A stretch of DNA of 64,000 bases from Tenrec ecaudatus. Its lineage: Eukaryota; Chordata; Mammalia; Afrosoricida; Tenrecidae. The notes under the pieces were generated by a model that was not told the DNA's origin, searched no databases, and saw only the letters and a program-made list of their open reading frames with translations. Of this stretch, positions 34,023-44,402 are shown piece by piece. The DNA lies in NCBI RefSeq assembly GCF_050624435.1, contig NC_134539.1, forward strand, positions 42,874,001-42,938,000, written 5' to 3'. Position 1 is the first letter of the stretch. Every line of letters begins with the position of its first letter. The position numbers were made by a program, and so were the translations under genes.

Positions 34023-34470
34023 CTGATAGCGGAGTGTTAAAATCACCTACTATTATTATTGGTGAATCTGTGGTGTTTTTTTCATCTTTTTAATAGTTTG
34101 ACGAAATTCGCCGCTCCATTGTTGGGTGCATGAATATGCAGTATGCTAACTGGTTGTTGTTTTACTGAGCCTTTGAGCATTTTGGAGTGTCCCTCCTTGT
34201 CTCTCTTTATGGTTTGAACCTTGAGGTCCATTTTGTCAGAGATTAAGATCGCCACGCCTGCCTTTTTTTAAGTTCCCATTTGCCTGGTGTACTTTCCGCT
34301 AGGCTTTTATTCTGTTTATTTTTGTCTGTGAGCTTAAAATGTGTGTCTTGCAGACAACAGAGTGCTGGATTATGTTTTCTGAACCAGTCCTCCAGCCTTT
34401 TTCTTTAAATGTATAAATAAGTCCATTGGAATTCAGAGTTAATATCACAATCTGTGGATTCATAGTTGTC
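34023..34470 (-). pseudogene. L1 copy A: ORF2 endonuclease N-terminal remnant
   Basis: AAAATCACCTACTATTATTA and GTCAGAGATTAAGATCGCC on the + strand parallel AAGTCACCTACTATAATTAT (41925) and CTGAGATTAGGATTGCAACC (42122) in copy B, placing this in the ORF2 endonuclease. The frame is broken. Confidence 0.7.
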
Positions 34471-34699
34471 ATACCCGATCTTGTGTTTTAGGTATTTTCA
34501 TGTCTCCCTTCATATCAGTGTGCTGTGTTTGAGTGGAGAGTTTCTATTTTGTTTTCTTTTCCCTCTGAGACCCTGTTGTCCTGGTAATTGTTTCTGGCAC
34601 GTAAACTCCTGGATGGAAATGGGCTATATGGTGGTCTCCTGCTTGTTCTTGGTGGAGGTTGATCCTCTGGCCATAGTGAGGCAGCCTGCATCTTCCGCA

Positions 34700-35270
34700 G
34701 GGTTGGATGTCTTGCAGCATATTTTTTGAGTCTTTCCTTGTGCTGGAAGAGCCTTACCTCCCCATCTATCTTAATGGATAACTTGGCAGGGTACAGGATT
34801 CTGGGGTAGGTGTTTTTTTTCTTTCAGCTTTTGGAAGATGTTGCTCCACTCTCCTCTTCATGGTATCTGCATATTCTTACCTGTGGTCCTTTGTATGTGA
34901 CAGTCTTCCTTTCTCTTGCAGCTCTTAAAATTTTCTCTTTCTCCTCTAAGTTGGATGTTTTTACTATTATAAGTTGGCGAGTTCTTCTTGGGTCCAGTCT
35001 AACTGATGTTTTTTCTGCTTCCTGTATGAGCTCCTGGTTCTCACACGTTAGAGTGGGAAATTTTTCTTCCAGAAATTCCTTTGCTATCTTGGCTGTCAAC
35101 TTGTATGGTGTGTTCTGCTCCAGTAGACCAATTATTCGAATATTATTCCTCTTCATAGTATCTGTCATTGATCTCAGGTTATCTTCTGCTTCTTTAATTT
35201 TCCTATCTGATGGTCTTTCCTGCTTGCTGAGGTCTGTTTGAGTGTCCTCGAGATCACTGATATGGTTCTC
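34700..35270 (-). pseudogene. L1 copy A: ORF1 (RNA-binding protein) remnant
   Basis: The 114-aa minus frame at 34824-35168 reads MKRNNIRIIGLLEQN, LDPRRTRQLIIVKTSNLEEK and ILRAARERKTVTYKGPQVRI, the RRM and C-terminal domain of the L1 ORF1 chaperone. The usual start and coiled coil would lie at higher coordinates; there the frame breaks at a 37-base tandem repeat. ORF1p binds L1 RNA as a trimer in the cytoplasm; this copy cannot. Confidence 0.85.
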
Positions 35271-35275
35271 TGCCT

Positions 35276-35379
35276 AATCTTAATTCTGTAAATTTGTGTG
35301 TGGCTCAAGCCTATTCTTAATTCTGTAAATTTGTGTGTGGCTCAAGCCTATTCTTAATTCTGTAAATTTGTGTGTGGCT
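35276..35379. repeat. 37-base tandem repeat, about 2.8 copies
   Basis: AATTCTGTAAATTTGTGTGT starts at 35282, 35319 and 35356, an exact 37-base period with near-perfect copies, in the ORF1 coiled-coil part of L1 copy A. A period not divisible by three breaks the frame. Confidence 0.95.
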
Positions 35380-35906
35380 TCTACTACCTCCTCCATTAGT
35401 ACCTGTATTTTCATTTGGTGTGTGGACTTCATTGCCTCTATTGCAGACTTATCTCCTCTATCATTGCATCCTTGTTCTGCATTGCTTCCCCTCAGCTCCT
35501 GTATTGCTCCGAGCAGACTTCTGAATATTTCCTTCTGTGACAGATCTTGTGTGATTCTTCTGTGAGAGTTGTTAACTCTGTCACTACCTTTTGTCTCTGT
35601 TTTTTTAGGGGGTGGGAGTGATGTCTATTGATCTTTCCTCCATCCTTTCATAGGCTCAAATTTCTGAGAGACGAGGGGGCTCTAGGTCCTTCTCTGTGTT
35701 ACTTTTAAGGATGTTTTCCAGGGAGCTGCCTGTGACCTACTATAGAGATGGGTTAGACTGCTGTGTAGGCAGAGCTCCTTGATGGTTTAGGGGCCAACAG
35801 TGGTGAGAAGTTTCAGTGACTGGAGTGGGGGCTGGAGCATAAATGAGTGGCCCTACGCTTCTTTGACCTGGTCTGTCAGGGCACACTTAGCAGCCTTTTT
35901 TCTTCT
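35380..35906 (-). repeat. L1 copy A: 5' part (ORF1 N-terminus and upstream)
   Basis: Continues the L1 context with no clear frame; the element's promoter region is not identified. It ends at the piggyBac terminus. Confidence 0.45.
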
Positions 35907-36169
35907 TTAATCATCCTGGCAGTCTAATTATGTCAGTAATTTTGTACCCAAATTGGTACATTGTTTTGCATAAAATTAGTTGTTTTATATTGTAGGCCTG
36001 TAATTGTTAAGCAGTTTTAATCTCTCTAGTCGACATTCCAGGTATGATAAACTTTAATACACAAAATCATAAATTATAATAAATATAAAAATAATATAAT
36101 TTTTTCAATAATGTAATCAAATAAAAAACACTGCAATTTTTCAGAAAAGGTGCAGCATCAAAGGTGCAC

Positions 36170-38892
36170 TCAATAGAAATCCTGGGTGTGAAAAATTTTG
36201 AAACATAGGACTGCCCTAAGTTCGACATCACAATCAGGACACTGGAACCTGCTTTCCTTTCATATTCTCTTTCATTGCCATCTCACTTTGAGCAACAAAC
36301 CACACACATCCATGTCGGTGCTGACTTTTTTTCAGTTGGTGGGATATAGTCCATGAAATGACTACCAGTCAGGCGTTCTGGGTTGACAACATCAACAGCG
36401 CGACGCCCAGGTCTATTCACAACCTTTGATGATGTTTGGTGGTTTACAAAGATCCGTTCAGAAAATTTCCAAATGAAGTCAGAATGAACCAAAGGCTTGT
36501 CGCTCTTTGCTCTGTGAAAAATGTAGGCATTCCACAAGTATTGCTCGAGAAGATGCCTGAAGATCTTCTTGTAGTATTTCTTTTGCTGATTCCGCATTTC
36601 TGGGTAGAATGTAAGTGCTTAGTCCGCTCTCTCGACACCTCCCATTGTTTTATTGTAGTCTAGCACTACTTGTGGCTCCATGACTTCTTTCCCACCTTTC
36701 GTGTGTACCATAACAGTTGAGGTATTATGAATTATACTCATTAGGCACACATCTTTTTTCATTTTTTTGGTTAAAAAATTTTTTAATAAATCATTTTATT
36801 GGGGCTCATACAACTCTTATCACATTCCATACATACATCAGTTGAGTAAAGCACCCTTATACCTTCGTTGCCCTCATCATTCTCAAAATTCGCCTTCCAC
36901 TTGGGTTCCTGGAATCAGCTCATTTTCTTTTTTTTCCCCTCCTCCTCCCTCCCCGCTCCCCCCTCCCTCATGAACCCTTAATAATTTATAAATTATTATT
37001 TTATCTTATCTTACACTGCCCGGCGTCTCCCCTCACCCCCCTTCCTGTTGCCCATCCCCCAGAGAGTAGGTTATGTAGATCCCCGAGATTGGTTCTCCCT
37101 TTCTACACCCCCTTCCCTCCCAGTGCCGCCACTCTCACCGCTGGTCCTGAGGGGTTCATCCGTCCTAGATTCCCTGTGTTTCCAGATCCCTACTGCACCG
37201 CCGTGCATCCTCTGGTCTGACCAGGTCCGCAAGGTAGAATTGGGACCATGATAATTGGGCGGGAGGAAGCGTTCAAGAACTAGAGGAAGGTTTTGAGTTT
37301 CACTGTTGCTACACTGAACCCTGAGTGACTCATCTACTCCTCACTACCCCTCTGCAAGGGACGTCCAGCTGTCTACAGATGGGCATTGGGTCCCCATCAC
37401 GCACTCCTCTCATTCACGGTGATGAAATTTTTTCCCCCTGCCTTTGTTGTTTGAAACCTGGTCCTCTCGGTCCTTCATGATCACTCATGTTGGTGTGCTG
37501 CTTCCATGTGGGCTTTGTTGCTTCTGGGCTAGATGGCCGCTTGTTTACTTTCAAGCTTTTAAGTCCCCAGACGCTATATCTCTCAATAGCCAGGCACCAT
37601 CAGCCTTCTTCACCACAATTACTTATGCACACGTTCTTCAGCGTTTATGTGGGGAAAGTGATCATCATACAATGATGGTTTTTGTTCTTTGGTGTCTGCT
37701 ACCTGGTCCGTTCAACACCTTGTATTCACTTAGGCTGGGCACACATCTTGCTTGTCACTCCATTACAGTGCCATCAACTTGCCTTTCTGCCAGGCAACCA
37801 TTCCTCCAGTTTTTAGCTTCTTCTTGCCAAACATTGCTGGCATGTCACGCCGGTTAGCCCTGATGGTTCCATAGGCATTGGTTTTATTTTTATAAGAAAC
37901 TCATAAAGTTCAGGGAATGTATAAAGTTGTCAGATGTAATGCAATATCCCTGATTTAGTAATGGCTCAGTGAGTATTGGAACCAAAGATGTTGCCATTCC
38001 ACAGTTGCTGTACTTTGGATTGAATTTTGTGCCTTTTCCAGTGTATATGACTGAATTCCAAATGTAGCCAGTTGACGATTCACAGAGCATAAAGGATTTT
38101 ATGCCAAATTGTGCTCTTTGATGCAATGTATTGTATCCAGCTGAGCCGCCCCTTATAGGCCATTAGACTTTCATCTCTGCTGATGTCTCTTTCTGGCAAA
38201 TAGGTCTACTGGAAATTCTTTACAATCATTTGAAACCTTTCCCAAATTTTCTTCAGTTTTGGTGCAGGATGAGTAGTTTCATAAAATTCTTCATGGATTG
38301 TGAAGTGAAAAAATTTCATAATCAGGGAAAATCTGTATTGTGACATGACGGTGCCAAAAAAATGGAATTGCAAGTACTTTATTGGTGATCCAATAATATT
38401 AACGCAGGGGTTTCCCCACCACTCCCTGAAGTATTATTAGGCCCAGAAATTTCCAAATGTCATCGTTGGTCACTGGTTCCCACTTTCTGCTTCTTGAAAA
38501 CTTAAGAAGCAGAGTAGCGGATTGTTGCTCTTTGTACCAGTTTGTCTCTGTAACAATTTTTTCAATGACCTCATCAGTCAGAAATAATTGTAGGTAACCC
38601 AAAGGGTTGTTGTGGTCAACATCTGCTCTCACACCAGGTGCTCCAGTAAATGGGAATCTTGGGGGAGCTGCCTGACCCATACCGCAGACAATAGAGCACC
38701 AAGTTCGCACATCGCTGAGTTCAGGTGCGGAATCATCTCAATCGTCACTTATCTGATCAGTGTCAGTGTCGGATGATGAATTTCCTCGTAAGCGGCGATT
38801 GCTGAATTCTGGAGTAATTCTAAGTCACTGTCACTGTCATTTATCTGATCTAAAACTCCTTTTGTACTAAAGTTACACATTTTTGATGCCAT
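36170..38892 (-). pseudogene. piggyBac transposase, broken and interrupted by L1
   Basis: The start is taken at ATG 38892 (MASKMCNFSTKG), followed by an acidic N-terminus. The first domain lies at 38399-38710 (NPLGYLQLFLTDEVIEKIV, WKFLGLIILQG). The acidic motif ISRDES lies near 38175, then RAQFGIKSFMLCESSTGYIW and CITSDNFIHS near 37900-38120, with two of the DDD catalytic aspartates. The C-terminal Cys-rich domain lies at 36200-36597 (YIPPTEKKSAPTWMCVVCCS, then CPDCDVE in another frame). Frameshifts and stops occur throughout, so it is not functional or domesticated. Confidence 0.85.
36756..37737 (-). mobile_element. L1 3' end inserted in the piggyBac element
   Basis: A 12-base direct repeat GGCACACATCTT lies at 36744-36755 and 37738-37749, flanking the young L1 3' end (ATTTTATTGGGGCTCATACA near 36793). 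The piggyBac coding sequence resumes after 37749. Confidence 0.85.
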
Positions 38893-39202
38893 GGACAAAA
38901 ATTTCCAGGCAAAAATTTTCCAAATGATAGTAAAAGGGCAGGCAGGAAGCTAGAGACTGATCTAGGGACAAACCTGAGGTGATTTGCTTTGATACAATAT
39001 AATCCACAGAGGTTATACTGTATCACTATTTGTGTGTATGTATGTCTCTTTTAGACTTGCAGTTTTGAATTTCCCGCCCAGTTCCTCGCCCATGCGATGA
39101 CACTGCACACAGAGAATGGAATGGAAAGAGGAAGTCAGATCACTGCGATCACAGCGGAGGACACCGCTGGACCGGGGAGCAGATAAGGGACTTCTCTGCA
39201 AT

Positions 39203-39274
39203 GTAATCCCAAGTGTGGCTCGGGGTTACCGCTTCTGACAGTTAACATTTATCCCGAGCCACACTTGGGATTAC
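39203..39274. repeat. Perfect 22-bp palindrome at the piggyBac end
   Basis: Arms 39203-39224 and 39253-39274 are exactly complementary (CCCAAGTGTGGCTCGGG against CCCGAGCCACACTTGGG), with a 28-base loop that contains TTAA. The right arm runs straight into the terminal CTGCCAGG. Confidence 0.95.
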
Positions 39275-39283
39275 TGCCAGGGA

Positions 39284-39344
39284 GGTTTCTTTTTTAAAAA
39301 TTAAAAAAAAAAAAAAAAGAGAGAGAAAGAAGGAAAAGCAAAAA
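39284..39344. repeat. A-rich and GA-rich simple sequence
   Basis: An A run (39303-39318) and GAGAGAGAAAG stretch between the piggyBac end and L1 copy B. Confidence 0.8.
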
Positions 39345-42300
39345 AGAAGAGGCTGTCTTTGAGGGTGTTAGGTAGTATCTCTTAGTTGTTTCAATTTGCA
39401 TTTCTCTTATGGCTAGAGAAATGGAACATTTTCTCATATTTATTGGCCATTTGGATTTCTGCCCTTGAGAACCTCCTGCTCAGGTCCTTTGCCCACCTCC
39501 TGAGTGGACAATTGGTTTTTGCTGTAAGCTAGCAGAGTATTGTAGATTTTAGTAATAAGGCCTTGTCTTATGTGTCATTGCTAAAGACATTTTCCCATTC
39601 TGTGGTCTCTCTTATTACTCTCTCCGCGAATTCTTTCGATGTACACAAGTATTTTCTCTTTAGTATATCCCACTGGTCAATTTCTGGCTCCTCTGTTTGT
39701 GTCCTTCCCTGTATCCTATTGCCTATGTATTCCCTGTGCCAAGGTTTCAGGTTTGTCCCAATTCCCTCATTGGTGGCCCTAATAGTTTGGGGTTTTACCT
39801 CAAGGTCTGTGATCCAGTTTTTCATTCATATGTATGGAATCAGGTAGTGGTCTTGCTTCATTTTTCTGCAGATATGTGTCCATTTTTCCCAGCACCACAA
39901 ATTGAAAAGGGCTTCTACTTCTCATTTGATCTTTTTTGGGCCCTTATCAAAGATCGGTTGTCTGTATGCTGGTGATTTTATTTCTGGGTTTTCAATCCTT
40001 TTCCATTGATCTGAATAGCTATCATTATACCAATACCACACTGTTTTCACCCCAGTGACTGTGTAGTAGGTGCTAAAGTCGGGTAAAGCAAGCCCTCCAA
40101 CTTTGTCCTGCTTCTTGAGGAGTTCGCTGCTAATTCTTATTTACTTCCCTCTCCATATGAAGTTGGTAATCTGTTTTTCCAATTCTTTGAAGAAAGATGC
40201 CAGAATTTGGACCGGGATACAGTCAGTAATGCAATAGACTTTCTGTTTGTTAATTTTGTAACCTGCTGCTCTGCCACATTCCTCTATTGCTTCCAGTATT
40301 CCGCTTGTGGAATTTTTAGGATTTTCCATATATAAAATCATAACATCTGCAAATAACATTAGTTTCACTTCTTCCTTCCCCAGACTAATACCTTTGATGT
40401 CCTTTCTTTGCCTGGTATTGTTAGCTAAGACCTCCAGGACAATGTTAAATAGGAATGGAGACAAAGGACATCCTTGTCTAGTCTCCTTTTTCAGAAGAAT
40501 CGATCTCATATTTTCTCCATTGACTACCACATTGGCTGTTAGTTTTTCATATATAGTTTGTATTATATGGAGGAATTTTCCTTCCATTCCTATCTTCTTG
40601 AGTGTCTTAAACATGAATTGGTGTTGATGTTTTCTAATGCTTTTTCTGCATCTATAGATATTATCATGTGGTTCTTATACTTTTTCATTTCAATGTGATG
40701 AATAATACTAATGGTTTTTTGTATGTTGAACCGTCCCTGCATCTCTGGCAAGAATCCCACTTGGTCATGGTGAATTATTTGTTTTATATATTTTTGTATT
40801 CTCTTGACTAGTATTTTGTTAAGGAATTTTGTATCGATATTCATTAGGGAAATTGGTCTGTAGTTCTCAATTCTTGTGGAGTCCTTGTGTAGGATTGGTG
40901 TCAGTTCTTCCCTGAATGCTTAATAGAATTCACCAGTGAATCCGTCTGGTCCCAGTGTCTTCTTGGTTACTAATTATTTGATAGCCTTGTCTATTTCTTC
41001 TATTGATATGGGTCTGTTGAGGTTCTTGATGGCCATTGGGGACAATCTATGGAGGGAGTGTTTTTCCAAGAATTCATTCATGTCTTCCAGGTTTTTTAAT
41101 TCATTGGAGTACAGTCTTTGATAGTACTGTGTAATTATCCTTTTGATATCACTATGGTCGGTTGTAATATTCCCTCTTTCATCCCTCATCCTTGCTGTTG
41201 AAATGTGTTCCTTCCTTTCTTTGGTCAAATTCACGAGAGGTTTGTCGATTCAGTTTATCCGTTCAAAGAACCAACTTTTAGCAGCATTGATTTTTCCCCC
41301 CATAGTTTTCTTATTTTCTATCTCTTGAATCTCAGATCTAATTCTTATTATTTCTCTCTTTTTCTGTTATTTGGATTTTCTTGCTGACTCCGCCCTAGTT
41401 GCTGTAAATTTTGTGCCAGTGTATCATCATAAGCCTCTCCTCCTTCTCTATGTGATGCTATGAGGCTTCCTCTGATGACTGCCTTTGCTGGGTCCCATAC
41501 ATTTTGGTATGTCATGTTTTCATTCTCGTTGGTTTCTACAAATTTCCTAATTTCATCTCTGATCTGAGCCTGTAAGCTCTCCTTTTGCAATAGACAGTTA
41601 TTCATTCTCCAACGGTTTGCCCTTGATTTCTTTATCTTCTTTTTGTTTATTTCCAATCTTATGGCACAGTGGTCAGAGAGAGAGGTCTGTATGATATCAA
41701 TGTGCTTGAATTTATGTAGATTCGACTTATGCCCTAGCATGTCTTCTATTTTCATAAATGTACCATGTGGACTTGAATAGAATTTGAATTCATTTTTGTT
41801 TGGGTGGAGAGCCCTGTAGATATCTATCAGATCAAGTTGTCTAATTGTAGTGTTTAGATCTTTAGTCTCCTTGTTGAGTTTCTTTCCGAGTGATCTATCT
41901 TTCTCAGAGAGCAGTGTATTGAAGTCACCTACTATAATTATTGAGGCTGTGATTTCTTTCTTTCATCCTTTGTAGTGTTTACTTGACTTATTCTGCTGAA
42001 TGCTTGTTTGGTGAGTAAATGTTTAGAATGCTTATTGGTTCTTTATATAATGTTCCCTTGAGCATTATATAGTGTCCATTCTCATCTTTTTTTATGGTTT
42101 GCACTTTGGGGTCAATTTTATCTGAGATTAGGATTGCAACCCCCACTTTTTTTTAATTAGAGTTTGCCTGGGATAATTGCCTCCAGCCTTTGATTCTCAG
42201 CCTGTTTTATCTGTAATGTTGACATGTGTCTCCTGTAGGCAGCAGATCGAGGATTTGTGTTTTCCAAGCCAGGCTATTAGCCTCTATCTCTTAAGGCCAG

Positions 42301-42420
42301 ATTTCAAACCATTAATATTAAGGGTTATTACATCTATCTGTGGACCCTGTAATGTCATTGTATCTCTCTTATGTTGGGTGTTTTCCTACCTCCCTTTCTT
42401 TTCTGTGGGTTGTGCATGTG
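39345..42420 (-). pseudogene. L1 copy B: ORF2 (endonuclease and reverse transcriptase), broken
   Basis: On the minus strand from 42420: endonuclease start (VITLNINGLKS), endonuclease C-terminus with SLSDHCAIRLEINKK at about 41.67 kb, then reverse transcriptase segments at 41234-40974 (IDKAIK), 40844-40590 ([20 protein letters not shown]) and 40614-40141 (TRQGCPLSPFLFNIVLEVLA). The active-site motif reads FADV at 40342-40353 where the family has FADD. The 3' C-terminal part continues to about 39360, and the 3' UTR is absent. Many stops and shifts. Confidence 0.85.
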
Positions 42421-43215
42421 TGTTTGTGGTTCATTCTTGCCTTCTTTCCATCGTTGAACCAGTTTTATCTTGAGGGCTGTTTTCCCTTTGATGGTCTCTG
42501 GTGTGGCTAGATGGGAATCTCTGTGTGCAAGTGTGTGTCCCCGTACGCACGGGCATGCGTGTGTATAGGGAGTCGGTTGGGTTGGGTGGGGGGCGTGGGG
42601 GGAGACCCAAGGAGGGGGCTGTCTGGCGGATCTGCAAGGAGCGCAGTGACGGGGTGAGCACCTCTGGGCTGAGACCTCTGAGCATGCAGCAAGTCTGATT
42701 GGCGGTTTGCATGAAGCCAGGACCGCAGCTTCTGCCTTCTGCCTGGCTGTGGCGCCAGATGCTCCCTGCCCAGGAGAAGGGGGAGGTTATGGCCCGCTGG
42801 ACCACGAGGGGTACCCAGGTGGGGCCCGAATCTGCAGGGGGTGGGGGTTATGCCGGCTGGAGTACACACACAGACCCTACATACCGAGGTGGGGTTGGTT
42901 TACTGACTGGTGGTTTTTCATGGAGCGCCGAGGTGGGCACAGCCTCAGCCGTTCACCTGGCTGCCCTGTGGCGCCAGTCCCGGCAGAGGGGGCACCCCAA
43001 GCGCTGCACCAGAGATCACGGGTGTCCGCACAGAGACCTGGCGATCAGGTGGCGGTCCACTTCTGGGTCTGAGAGATGCTCTGAATGGTCTTGGGAATCG
43101 AACAGACAGATTTGATACCCCTACTCCGCCCCTAACTCTCCCCACTCACCAATCTCCTCTGAGCTCTGGGCGTGAGCTACCTATCTGGCAGCTATCTTCC
43201 TGGAGTCCCCCGAAC
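42421..43215 (-). repeat. GC-rich segment upstream of L1 ORF2, probable L1 5' UTR
   Basis: A G- and CpG-rich block, unlike its AT-rich surroundings, lying directly upstream of ORF2 in the L1 orientation. Overlapping open frames on both strands (up to 138 aa) lack any family resemblance and are a by-product of GC content. L1 promoters are GC-rich 5' UTRs, but here ORF1 is not seen between it and ORF2. Confidence 0.5.
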
Positions 43216-44065
43216 ATCATTTTTTATCATTAAAAAGATACATAACACGGTACTAGTGTTTATGGGCAGAATCTTCCCTTCTTGGTGATAATCGGTTTCT
43301 GTGTTCAGCGTCTAGAATAACATATATTCTACATTTCTGCCTAATTAGAACTCACTCTTGCTGAAGGATCACTCCATTATTTAAATGGTTTTCCTTATGT
43401 CTGTTTCTGGAGCTCAATATCTTGGAATTTCCCCATTGATAGAGGTTCCATAGCCTTCAGCTCTTGCATACTACCCTAACTCAGGAATGTAATCATCTCC
43501 CCTAGGCCTATCCTCTGATACAAATTCCATCCATGCTATGAATCTTAACAGTTGCACTCTGAGTGTCCAGAAACCTTGGTCAGGTTGACCCATTATCAGC
43601 GTGTCATCAGCTCATTGTTCTTTCTCACTCATTATCCCAACCATCAGTCTTCTGTTCTGGCCAACTTCAGGCAGCACAGTTTGCCTGGTTTACCAGGTGT
43701 ATGCAGTTGACTATTCATCAGTGTCCTCAGGAAGATCCTCAGAGACAAGGACCTTCCTGCTTAACAACCAAGTAGCACTCAGTCATACTTTAAGCAAGAG
43801 CACATGTCCTTTTCTTCTCTCTTGCAGCTACTGACATCTGAACCTTGGTATAAAACCACAGTTCCCAAAACTGAGGACATCCCTTAATCTGGATAGTGTT
43901 AGAACTGTTTTCCCAATCTCCTAGTTACAAACCTGAATTGTGACCAGTAGGTGGCAGAATATGTACCAGAAGCCCCCAAAAGAAGTGACTGCTGATATGA
44001 AAACCATCCTTTCTGGTAGTTTTTAAAAGCTAATGTAAATACTTAATGCACTGTCTATTTTATAA
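43216..44065. other. Unassigned unique-looking DNA
   Basis: About 850 bases without a repeat that I recognise. Short frames at 43563-43834 have no family resemblance. Confidence 0.5.
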
Positions 44066-44402
44066 CTACCGTATGTATATACTCTAATATAAGCGGAGGT
44101 ACCTAATTATTACCTGGGAAACCAGAAAAACTGATTGACTCGAGTGTAAGCCTAGGGTGGAAAATGCAGAAGCTATTGGTGAGTTTCAAGAATCAAAATA
44201 AATGAAAATTAAATTACTAAAAATTGAGATATTAGTGGGGTAATGTATTTAAATATTTATTTTAAATAAAAAACATAAATAAAAGGACAAGTCATTTAAC
44301 TTTAGTAAACCAGCACACTAAGTGGAAAATAGATTCAACAAAAACAATAAGGTATCAAAATACCTTAAGAGTACTATTCCCTGAGCCCAATCAGCAACCA
44401 AG

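Larger units (their letters stand above)
35911..39283 (-). mobile_element. piggyBac-type DNA transposon, inactive
   Basis: The terminal sequence CCTGGCAGT at 35915-35923 is matched inverted by ACTGCCAGG at 39273-39281. A TTAA, the piggyBac target, lies at 35907-35910, four bases outside the left terminus; the right TTAA is not clear. A 22-bp perfect subterminal palindrome lies at 39203-39274. Inside are transposase remnants on the minus strand and an L1 3' end at 36756-37737. Without the L1 the element would be about 2.4 kb, a normal piggyBac length. Confidence 0.8.

Noticed and set aside
35281..35380. CRISPR-like direct repeats
   Set aside because: The 37-base units are contiguous with no spacers, and lie in a mammalian L1 ORF1.
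36170..38892. A domesticated piggyBac (PGBD-like) gene
   Set aside because: The frame is interrupted by shifts, stops and an L1 insertion.
42431..43233. Several long frames (up to 138 aa) and a CpG-rich block that could be a gene promoter or exon
   Set aside because: Frames exist on both strands at once because of GC content. The block abuts L1 ORF2 in the expected place of an L1 5' UTR, and no splice or protein signal was seen.
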